Source: Petrosia ficiformis (taxonomy: Eukaryota > Porifera > Demospongiae > Haplosclerida > Petrosiidae). Taken from it: a DNA stretch of 64,000 bases. The position numbers and the translations under genes were made by a program. The notes under the pieces were generated by a model that saw nothing but the letters and a program-made list of their open reading frames with translations, was not told the origin of the DNA and made no database searches. Of this stretch, positions 35,673 to 45,500 are shown one piece after another. Each line of letters opens with the position of its first letter. Positions within the stretch are counted from its first letter, which is position 1. The stretch is taken from the NCBI GenBank assembly GCA_947044365.1, contig OX345636.1:13535309-13599308 (forward strand). The letters run 5' to 3'.

Positions 35673-36886
35673 TTAAAAAGTAAGACGATGCTTTATTGGA
35701 ACCATTAGACTGTCACAGTTGTTCTTCAAATGAAGGGGGATATGTGAAACAAGGTTCTCATATTGCACAAAGCATATTTCAGTGCTGTTTTTTACTTCAA
35801 AAGCGTGGTAATGTGGGTTGTACGAACATGTGTATAATAGTAACACACTGAACACAATGATTTCATCAATAATGTATACACTACTAAGAGTGATCACATA
35901 TGCATTGGGTATAAGTTATATAAATTACATACTTGTACGGATGAGAGTCTTCATTACCAACTGGAAATCCACTTGGCACTGTAACCACGTTACCTATTGA
36001 GCACAATATAATACATGCATCAGTTTATGTCCTTATGATAGTAATATACATACCAGGTCCAACCTCAATGTCAACAGAGAATGAAGAATCATCCAGACGA
36101 AGGTAAGATTGTAATTGCTCATGTCTCAGTGCAAGTGTGTGGCAAATATTAATGTAGTTTCCAAGAGAATTAGCAAGGCGCTTGAAATAAGAATGTTTGG
36201 ATTCATATCGCATGGTCCAGTGATGTTTCAAAGGTCCATATCTAGAAATAAGAAAGTATGGACAATATTAATTTTAATATTATACCAGAAGCCCTTAGGT
36301 TGGGGCTCATGATTATACATAAAAATATTACATCGGACTTACTGTCGAATTAATTCTGGCATGTGAACCATAAAATGCATCTTAGGGATGACAGGATTGG
36401 AGGGGTAGATGACTGTAAACTCATTATGATGATCTTCAATAAGTACTGACAAAAGGGATATGTCCTCTGGAGAAATGTCGGGAGCAAAAAGGATGTCGAC
36501 GATGTCAAGAAGAAGAAGATATGACAGCCAATGCTCATCCTCCTCTGGTACCCAGTAACCTATCATCAGTGGTAGAAGTCGACCTAATAGCCACATCTGA
36601 CTAGCTGAAATATTGACATGTTAACATCATCAATGGCATCTTCAGCATCATTACTGCAATCATTGCTACCGAGTTGAAGGTTGGTATGAGTTTGAGTATG
36701 ACGAGAATAGACATGGTGCTTGTAGGTAGTGATGTTTTGGTATCTCCTTTGGCACTTATTAAGTCCACATACAAAACTGAATCCTGGCTTACTTGAATGA
36801 ACTTCAGTTAAGTGTCTCAAAAGAAACGACATAGAAGTTGTCCTCAAACTACACAGTTGACACTGCTTAACAGTTTCCATAACCAC
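35673..36886 (-). pseudogene. Truncated CACTA transposase gene: C2H2 fingers joined to Tnp2/DUF4218-like C-terminus
   Basis: On the minus strand, 36886 to about 36610 encodes two C2H2 fingers: CQLC-x12-H-x4-H, then C-x4-C-x12-H-x4-H ending YKHHVYSRH. Four exons with consistent phases follow: 36604-36343 (SQMWLLGRLLPLMIGYWVPE, then IPKMHFMVHMPELIRQ), 36241-36054 (YGPLKHHWTMRYESKHSYFK, then LANSLGNYINICHTLALRHE), 35978-35933 and 35847-35673 (stop). The pattern H-x-P-x-L-I, GP, W-x-M-R-x-E, K resembles the C-terminal DUF4218-type region of Tnp2-like CACTA transposases, and animal relatives often carry such N-terminal fingers. The several hundred residues normally between these parts, including the DDE core, are absent: the finger exon runs after about 20 bases into the acceptor ATATTTCAG. 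So the protein has lost catalysis by internal deletion. Confidence 0.7.
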
Positions 36887-36966
36887 GTCACGTGAAAGTG
36901 TTGAATATTTGGCGCATGCGCAATAGACATGTGAAAAAGTGCAGCTGCAAAGAGAATCTTTAAGAG
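36887..36966. promoter_or_regulatory. Divergent promoter region of the CACTG element
   Basis: Eighty bases separate the two start codons and contain CACGTCACGTG, TTGGCGCATGCGCAATAG and a palindromic GCGCATGCGC, unusually CpG-rich for this window. CRE/E-box-like and NRF-1-like motifs of this kind are common in TATA-less bidirectional promoters. The functional reading is inference. Confidence 0.5.
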
Positions 36967-38882
36967 ATGGAAAGGAGAGAAGAAACGGCGTTAGGAGGTT
37001 TTTCTGTTGACGAATTCAACTATTTTCTTATTGAAAAAGGTTTACCTCAAGACGTTACAACAGCAATTCAGGAAAATGGCGTAAGTGGAGATATCTTTAT
37101 GGAGCTTTCAGAAGATAATCTAAAAGAAGTTGCTCCACGTCTATCAGACAGAATTGCTCTAAAACAAATACAGCAGTCACATCAGCCCACAAAAGTTTCT
37201 ACTCCACTCAATCCAAGGGTATGATTGAAATATTTTTGCTTTTCCTTTTGAAATAATTATCGTTGTAGATAGTATTAAACATTTAATGTGTATGGAACTA
37301 TTATAATATTATTATATTATCCAGCTGCTGTGTTTCAAAATCATGAACATAGTAATTATGACATTACAACAAACAACAGTTATAATTCTTTTTTTTTTTT
37401 CTTCCAGAACTTGAAGACAAAGTCGTATGATGATTGTGAGAGCTGGCTTCAAGGTTTCAAGCTTCCTGACTCATTCTCATCCCGAACAATGGAGTGTATT
37501 TCGACTGGTATACTTACTCAGAGTTGCCGAACCGAAATTATACAGACACTTGCAGCTTTAATGTGGGTTCACACTCACTACCCATCTAAAGAAGCTTACA
37601 ACACAGTGTGTGCAAAGCTTGTTATGACAAATCCAACCTTGGCAGATGATGCCGATGATGACCAAGCTACCTATGTTAGTAAATCAGTTTTAAAATTTTT
37701 GTTGGCTTTGTATACCAATTTTAATTTTCCCATTCATAGTCTAATTAATATATATATAATTATATATATATCCTATACTATAATACATACCAATACTTCA
37801 TTTTTGCTTGTATAGCTTTCCTGGAAGCAGAAGCTGAGAGATCGCTTTAAATTCCTAAGACACAGTATGCAAGAGTCGAGTCAACCAACCGAATCACGGT
37901 TATTGCATTACTGGCCGAATACGACTCTGCTGATTCATCAAATGATGAAGGTATTGTATATTGTAATAAAACCGTGTTACTACTAAATACAGATATACCG
38001 TGCAGCCCTATATGTGACCTGGAATGAGAAAATTAGTATTTTCTACCAAACCTTTAGTATACCACAATTTATCTTCCAATAGTATATAGTATAACTTTTT
38101 GAATCTTGAACATTTATAACTAAACTTGCAGGGTAATACAGTGTATACATGCATTAACCCATAGCACTGTTAAGGAGCATGCAGCAAAACTGCAACATTA
38201 TGGTATTAAATCATGTTTAAAAACTTGGGCATTAAATGGAGTAATAATTCCTTTATTTACTTCTTGTAACAATATGCATTTAAAAAGAATAGTATGCCAT
38301 GTTTTTACATGTAGTGAATTGTTGTAACAAGAAATTACAAGGCATTAACTTGTATCCAGCTGTAATTATTATTGTTTTTTTTTTCCTCCTGGAAATTTAT
38401 GACAAGGTGGGTGTGATATGCCTGAAACTCTTGTGCGAGTTACTAATTGCCAGAAGGAGGGAAATGGCTACTATTATTCATTCATTTCCAGTAAGAGTTG
38501 ATTTAATTATTGGATAAACACAATACATGCATGCATGTTGTGTTTAACTTTCAATTATAATTATTTCATTTAGGATACCATTAACATTGAGCAACAGCTG
38601 TTGTCAATGAACAAGAATGTACCCTTTCTTTTGCATCTGGAGTCAGCAGAGAAGAACAATTTTGTCGTTGTTGTTGAGAGGGAAGTGTTCATTACAACAG
38701 ACAACTTCATCAACGCAATGCTCTACCTGTTTGGAGCCTACTACTCCTTTAATATTGCTTATACACAACTAGCACATCCTGTACTAATCTTTCTACAGAG
38801 GTATGTTATGGGTATTGAAGATACCCAAAGCATTCCGAAATGTGTGAGAGAAGCAGTGACAGTGATGAAAAGGTTTACATAA
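36967..38882 (+). CDS. SAM-domain protein (SAMD3-like), five exons, about 348 aa
   Basis: Exons 36967-37218, 37408-37674, 37816-37950, 38407-38490 and 38574-38882 are all joined in phase 0, giving one frame from ATG to TAA. Exon 1 is a sterile alpha motif domain (about residues 11-70: FSVDEFNYFLIEKGLP ... SGDIFMELSEDNLKE ... LSDRIALKQIQQ). Exon 2 has SSRTMECISTGILTQSCRTE and MWVHTHYPSKEAYNTVCAKL; exon 3 begins SWKQKLRDRFKFLR; exon 4 has ARRREMATIIHSFP; exon 5 has FLLHLESAEKNNF and ALYLFGAYYSFN-like sequence ending in HPVLIFLQRY. This order matches multicopy 'SAMD3-like' proteins of fish and cnidarians, as I recall them. SAM domains bind proteins or RNA; its role here is unknown. The gene lies inside a CACTG-ended transposon, head-to-head with the transposase gene, so it is probably a transposon accessory gene. 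The end of exon 3 and start of exon 4 are the least certain: another frame is also open there. Confidence 0.75.
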
Positions 38883-39306
38883 AAAAATATTATAATTATA
38901 TAACATTGTAATTGTATATGGATTCATCTTACTCTTGTGCATAATGTTTACATGTAGTATTATATAGTTAAGCTTGACTTTTAATTGTTCTTTTATTTTT
39001 CATGTAGATGTATAGCAACTTTTATTTGATCTTGTTTTTCAGTTTCAGTGTATATGTACAGTATTGTACATGTATATTAAGCTTGAATTGATCTTTACTT
39101 TTTACTTCATTACTGACAGCTTATTTTAGTTTCATTGTATATAATTATTATGTTCTATAATTGTTTTACACTCAAAAAAAGATTTACACCCTTAACATAA
39201 CAACCCACACTTTCATCAGCGACATCATACACCCTAAGGGGGTAGTATTAGACTGGTATGTGGTACACCCTTTGTGGTGTATGTGTACACCTTTTCTCTA
39301 ACAGTG

Positions 39307-40682
39307 TGCCAAATATGAGTAGTCAATGTTCTATGCTATCTAGAGTACACAACCCAATAAGTATCAACTTTTGTCATTTATAGTAATAATTTATACATTG
39401 GAATATGTGCATTAGGAACATATATAAGGTATATATGCTCACTGTAATGAATGTACCCATGGACTAGTAAAATACATTCAGCCATGAACAATGATTCACA
39501 TCAATAAGTAAATAGTAAATGAGCTAAATCATTCACACAGAACAATCATTTGGTTCATTAGCCAATTGTAGGAAATCATTCAGAATTCTTGAAAGTACTA
39601 AGACTACCCCAGCCCCAAGCTTTGATGTTACTTTGAAGTTCACTTAGGGCACTTCAAAGCATAAAAGGAGATTAGAATAGCATGTTTATGTATGTATGAT
39701 ATATATACTTGCTTTGTAGCTAGGGAGAAGGGGAATACACTCATACTCTTGTGTGATGCTGTGTTTGCAATAATTGATGACCAAGATTGAGGTGACTGAA
39801 TCGCAAACAGCCTGCACTCAGTTGCAACGAAGGTATAAAACTTTTTACATCAAAGGTGGGTGTGGTTGATTGACATATTGCACTCACAGTGCAGAAACTT
39901 TGTTACAAGCATGATGCGGCCAACGTATCGCTAGAATACATCGGCCGCACGAGACTAGTGAGAAGTGTGATTGCAATTGCAATTATTCCTGAAAAGGAAA
40001 AAATTGCACGCAATATATTAATAGATTTAGAATACATAAGAGATCATTAAAATAGTTTTATGGCTTCAATCACATGTATGAAATAGAAAGTGCTCGTCGT
40101 GCAACACCTCATTGCAGAGCCTCCTGTCTTGCGACGCTGACATATCACATTACCGGATGGGACCATCCGGAAAATCTCATCACAAAACCATGGCTCCTGC
40201 ATGATTCTGTAAAGGGCCAATCAAAATCAATATAGTCACGTTTCATCACGACAAAAGATGGCAGCAATGTGCTATTCAGAAAAGAGATCATTATTTCTGA
40301 AGCAACACCAAAGATTGGCAACAATAGTGTAAAAAAAAAAAGCAGCTACATAAAAAATTATAGTTGATAAAACAAGATCAAATGTACTTGTTCACAGTTT
40401 CCATTTCAAACTTTGTTGACAATGACTCCGAGGATAGTCATCATGCCAAATTGAGTCTGTACTTTGTCATGGAGCCAGTAGCAAAGGAACATATCAACTT
40501 TAGCCATTACTCGATAATTATTTGTAAATTAATTAGTTAATTTTAGTTAATAACCTGCTTTTGTCAAGTGATAGTTTGCCACAGTTTTTTGATGAGTTTC
40601 CAGACAGTCCCGTCTTGTAACATCAGCCAGCGAGATTATCTTGTAACATGGTCGTCAGTCACGTGAGACTATATGTATATAT
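39307..40682. other. No gene seen
   Basis: AT-rich spacer. CCGGATGG-GA-CCATCCGG at about 40154-40171 is a short perfect palindrome. CGGCCAACG and CGGCCGCACG near 39920-39950 form a small CpG-rich island. Confidence 0.45.
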
Positions 40683-41253
40683 GTTTTGCCTATTATTACA
40701 TAGCAATACTTTATTATTCAAACTATCATGATAAAGATGGTCATTGTGAAGCATTTACAAGTTAAATCCCGAACCAGTAGCTATCTCAGACAACCTCCAA
40801 CTCAAAGAGACTTTCAGCATATAAAACCTCTATCATAAACAAAACTTACCTCATTCAGAATTTTATCACAACTCATGTTTACTAATTTCACCATCACCCA
40901 AACTAGTGAAATTAGGGAGTAATCTCTTTCTACACAATTTTTACTTAGCAACATGTGACACGCTGTACAATAAAACTTCCGGTCACGGGAGTTCAGTACA
41001 ATACGATAAAATTATCATAGTGCTTGATTTTAATGTTTAATTAAAGATGTATGGATTCGTTGTTTCTATGGTAAACATTGTTTGATAAAAAGCAGAGATT
41101 TTTACATGTTCAGTACTGAAAGTCTCTTTTCGAGTTGAAAGTTGCCCAAGATAGCTACTGGTTTGGGATTTAACTTGCAAATACTTCAAGATGACCATCT
41201 TTATCTCGATAGTTTGAATAATAAAGTATTGCTAAGTAATAATAGGCAAAAAC
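40683..41253. mobile_element. Foldback element, about 140-bp inverted arms
   Basis: The left arm (40683-40820: 'gttttgcctattattac' to 'agagactttcag') recurs inverted at 41112-41253 ('ctgaaagtctctttt' to 'aataggcaaaaac') with few differences. The spacer is about 290 bp and non-coding. Confidence 0.8.
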
Positions 41254-41282
41254 AAGCATTATTTGATAAATTTATTATCGCA

Positions 41283-41534
41283 CAGATACATGGGAAATAT
41301 TACTCGTTGGATACAGTGTGCCACTTCTCCTTGTGGCAAAACTGTATCCAACTGACTCGTATTATTTCCCCATATCTGTAAATCCTCATTCAATTATCTG
41401 TGGAGAACAAAGTTATTTGTTGACAAATTCCACAACTTTGTACTAATAACAAATAACAAATAATAATTTTAAAAACATTTCCGTATATAGATAATTATAT
41501 ATAATTATATATACTCGACAGATAATTGAATAGC
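41283..41534. repeat. Two adjacent palindromes
   Basis: First: ACAGATACATGGGAAATA (41283) pairs with TTATTTCCCCATATCTGT (ending 41381), the arms extending through GTTGGATACAGT / ACTGTATCCAAC. Second: TTCAATTATCTGT near 41390 pairs with ACAGATAATTGAA near 41520-41532. Probably small foldback elements next to the larger one. Confidence 0.65.
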
Positions 41535-41556
41535 CATACACTGAAAATTAAATTAG

Positions 41557-41901
41557 TGGGCGTGGCGCGTAAAAGAACGCGCGCTTAATTAATTAATTAA
41601 AAGCTCTGCAGAAAGAAAGCTGTGTAGCTTACGTAGAAACTAGAACTAGGTATTCTACCTGAAATATATTTTTAAAGTTCTACAAGGTTCTTTAAAAGGT
41701 AAACAGAGTAGATAATCAAAATAATAACTATAATAGGCTGATGTGTTTCAGGCATCATAAAGTTAGCCATGATTATATATTATAGTCTGACAAGCCAGAC
41801 CCTCTTACCGCGAGGGTCTGGCTTGTCAGACTACCATGATTACTAAATGCTGGACACCACGAAGCAATCATAAGGATACTTTTTCTCTATATATCTTGTT
41901 A
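41557..41901 (-). mobile_element. Family A copy lacking the hairpin end, with a nested insertion
   Basis: Begins in the GGGCGTGGCGCGTAAAAGAA block and runs to 'ctctatatatcttgt'. A 59-bp palindromic insert (41776-41834) interrupts it. Confidence 0.7.
41776..41834. mobile_element. 59-bp hairpin insertion with 8-bp duplication
   Basis: TAGTCTGACAAGCCAGACCC starts a 22-bp perfect arm with a 7-base loop and its exact inverse. The flanks are CCATGATT (41768-41775 and 41835-41842). Other family A copies have one CCATGATT at this point, so this is a secondary transposition of a minimal element. Confidence 0.8.
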
Positions 41902-42551
41902 CAGTGATGCAGTGAAGCTTTATTAATTAACTTGAGTAGCAAAAACGGAATATGGTTATAGTTTTATAATAGTTTATGTGCATATCTTGGAGTGGCCATG
42001 CAGTCTAATCTATCCACAATTCCTAGTCTGGAACCAGTCTCCTATCAAGGGCTGGTTTCTAGACTACCAGAATTCCTCTGCTTTCAGAATAGTCCAACAT
42101 TTGTCGGTCAGTCACGCCCTTTATAAATAATAATAATGTATGTAAGATGGATTCTCCTGTTCTGTCAATGACTAATATTATGCAGTATTGCGCGGGGTAT
42201 TTGTACTGGTACTTTATTTCCTATGGAAGTTGTATAGATAATGGCGTGTATGAGAACATTTAAGCTGCAAGTATTATAATTACTAGACTGACCTTCAACC
42301 TGACTGATTATATATATATATAAACAGCTGTGGGCACTGCATAAAAGAATAATCGGTAAAAATTGAAGAATAAACTTTATACCAGAGCACGTACTTCAGT
42401 GGCGTACCCCCGGTATCTAGGATTTAAATTTTTGAGGCACAACTATAATAAATTTGTAGACCGAGACTCAATAGTCTCGCGGGAAAGGTGTTCGCCGAGA
42501 GGCGAACGTCTGGCTCATCCCTATGATGGTGAACGGATCACAATAAAGTAT
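41902..42551. other. No gene; small TAGTCT...AGACTA hairpin
   Basis: TAGTCTGGAACCAGTC (about 42026) pairs loosely with GGCTGGTTTCTAGACTA (ending about 42066), perhaps another miniature element of the TAGTCT type. GGTGTTCGCCGAGAGGCGAACG near 42487-42508 is a GC-rich hairpin. Confidence 0.45.
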
Positions 42552-45500
42552 TAACAATTTTCAAAAAATGTATAATACTACAAAATAATTATGTTACTAG
42601 TACAAATCATGTGCATAATTACTCTGGAATGCATGACATGGTGGGAGTACAACGGATATTATTTCTATAACATCTGTGATGCTACAACAGATATTTTGAA
42701 TTCTTCGAGAGGAAGGGTGTGGCCACGCAGGACTATATATATAACTATACAGATTTGTTGTCCATGCAGATATAATTATAGCTTGGATGACAAACTATCT
42801 TGAAGTCAAGAAGAGCTATTGTTACTGACATGCAGAAGATGCGAGACAATATTATCTAAGAAAGTACAGTTGTAGTCGAGGTGAAAATTTCTACGTTGTG
42901 GAACAGAAATATTCAAAAAGCTTGGCTATGAATATAATTAAAATTCCTATTGTGCAGATTTGTGCTCTTTAATTGGGAATGACAAAAAGCAGGACAGACT
43001 CAAGTTAGGAGAAGAGAGTATGGACTATTTTTTTAACAAGGAAGTATGTGTGAAGTAAATAATACCTAGAATGGTGGTTGGATTCTAACTTGCTGTTTAC
43101 CCAGTATATATTTAATAGTATCTCAATAGTCTGTATGTGTATTATCTTAGGTGGTTATCTCATCTGAGAGGTGGTTAATTCATGCCGAGTCGTGACCATT
43201 GTGGGCAGAACAATGAATAATACTCATTGTTTGGGTATCATGTAGAAAGGGTTAAAGTGTGGGAGGCGGCTTCCCCAAAACTGATAACATACTTGCCCTT
43301 ATCCAATGCTGCATATTGAGTTAATTATTAAACAAATTCTTGTTGATTTGTTAAATGTACCTCTAATAACCCACATCAATAGCAGACCCCTTTAACAATA
43401 CGTTTTATGGTCTGACCACTTTCTGGATTCCCACAATCATAGGTGGGTACTGACTAATGGGCTATTCCAGATAATAAAGATACACCCCCATCAAGGAACA
43501 ATTTTTTTAATCTCCCATAGGACAGTTGTTAAATTTAGTAAATTACCCCTAAGACAACAAATTGACAAGTAACTCAACTTCCCAAGACATAATTAAATAA
43601 CCCCCTAAGACACTAATAATTAGTGTCAACAACACCCAAGATATGAATAGTTGGCATCAATAACCCCATTGACATTATCAAGATGTCTCAATACTGCAAA
43701 TGCAATGCAAACATGCAGCTAAATAATAATGGACTATCATAACTGTTATTGCAAACTAGCATTTTTCACATTTTTCACCTTAAGTGTGAGGGAGTCCTGA
43801 TGGAGTTATTTTATAGTTTACACAAACTACTGTAGGTTGTCGGTGATAATGAAAACACATCTACTCATCATTATAAGTATACAATGAGGATTTTTTCCTG
43901 TATAAGTCGAGAAATTCACATGTTCATTGCTAAGTGTTAGCACTTTGTACCAGTACAATCCACCCAAGTAGTCCAGCAGCAATTCAATATGTATAAACGT
44001 ATATATATATAATATATAATTATTTTTTTTCATACTGATGCACTTTAGAGCTAATGGGCATTTGCTAGAATCAAATGCAATAGCTGACTTTAAAGCTATG
44101 AAATATTTTTGTCATCTGACAGTAGATACAATAATTGCTGACAAGGTCCAGAAAACTTGGGTAGGTGGTTCTCCATTCGGCGTGGTCTACGACACCTCAT
44201 GACTTACTCAAAAGTTCGTTCTTGTTACTCAAATGTTGCACCAATATGGAACATACGGAATTATTTCCCCAATATTTAAGGACGATTACAACAGATCCAT
44301 TTAATAATTATTAGACAATAACTATCCATACAATTATATATATATAAATAAAGAGCGAATACTTTGAATCTTCTAACACGCCACTAAAAGAATCCCAAAA
44401 TAAGTGATTTCTTTTAACAAACACTCGCAATACTAATAGTAAAGAGCTTCATAAATAGCAAGACAGAGAAGAGCAAATCTAGTGAACTTTCAATATTGCG
44501 CATGCGTAATTACCACACTATAAGTGGGCGTGTCCTACTAATCACGTTGGAGTAATCGTGTGCATTGCTAACTTTTGCTCTTGCTTAATTAAAGAATCTG
44601 CAAACATTTCACCTGATCTGTGAACATTTTTTTGAACTTTTTTTCAATGATGTTGTAAACTATAATTATTATAAAACCAACACATGTATGTAACTATCAG
44701 TGAACAGCTGTGTGCTCAAATGTTGATGTTAAAAAATAGTCGAAGTTTTCAGCAGTAATTGCAATTAAAACAAAGGTCAGGAATAGGTTACATACCAGTA
44801 CACAAAACAACTCAACTAATTATTGAGAGAATGCAGTCAAGCATGCTATATGCAAAATCCAACAATAATTCTGATTCAGACTAATATATTTTTAAAACTT
44901 ATTGTGAAAACTTAGTGAAAATTTTGTAAACTTTAAAAAATATGAAGGCATGCATGAATTTTTTATGAAAAAAGAAATTCTTTGTGAACAATTAGAGTAA
45001 CACTGGACTCATGAGCTAGAGATTTGAAATCATGCTATACAATTGGTTGAATTAATACCACACCTTTTTACATACTTGGCCATTTAAACCAGTCTTATGT
45101 GCTAGTGTTAACTTTCGCATTACATTTGTACTAAAGCAATGCTTTATTATATTGAACGGAATTTATCACACAATTTCCATGGCAACAACTCGGTGTTGCC
45201 CAGGGACATTTGCTAAGTCCTCGTAATCTACAGTAACTGGCAATTTGGCATACGAAATTTATAAATGTGTCCTTTCTGAGCTAAATAAGAACTCAGAATT
45301 ACCCACTGCTAGGTCATGTACCTCATACTGTGGTACAATGAGATTTACACCTGTAGAATTGTAACATGACAATCCACACAAAAATATTGTTATAAATATA
45401 TATGTGCAAGTTCGCACGTGTAGTCTCAAAATGTGTGCTTTGCTTATGTGCTTTGTTTGATGTGATTGGGCGGTCCTTTCGATTCAGTTTGTACCCTTTG

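Larger units (their letters stand above)
35149..39306. mobile_element. EnSpm/CACTA-type transposon (CACTG termini), 4158 bp, two divergent genes
   Basis: The left end begins CACTGTTAGAAATGGGGTGT and the right end, inverted, CACTGTTAGAGAAAAGGTGT. The inverted repeat spans 32 bp with 27 matches. Inside both ends are clustered GGTGTA motifs, including the matched pair AGGTGTATGATGT (left) and GGGTGTATGATGT (right, inverted). Terminal CACTG plus multiple subterminal repeats are the signature of the EnSpm/CACTA superfamily. The flanks allow a TG duplication of 2 bp. Genes: a broken Tnp2-like gene on the minus strand (35673-36886) and a SAM-domain gene on the plus strand (36967-38882), with starts 80 bp apart, which implies a shared bidirectional promoter. 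Confidence 0.85.

Noticed and set aside
37816..37950. Alternative frame in exon 3 of the SAM gene (VIALLAEYDSADSSNDE)
   Set aside because: It is open and looks protein-like, but using it would break the phase-0 pattern of all other introns. Kept as a doubt in the gene entry.
39145..39306. Stand-alone minisatellite of GGTGTA/ACACC units
   Set aside because: The units are better explained as subterminal repeats of the CACTG transposon, since the same arrangement is found at its other end.
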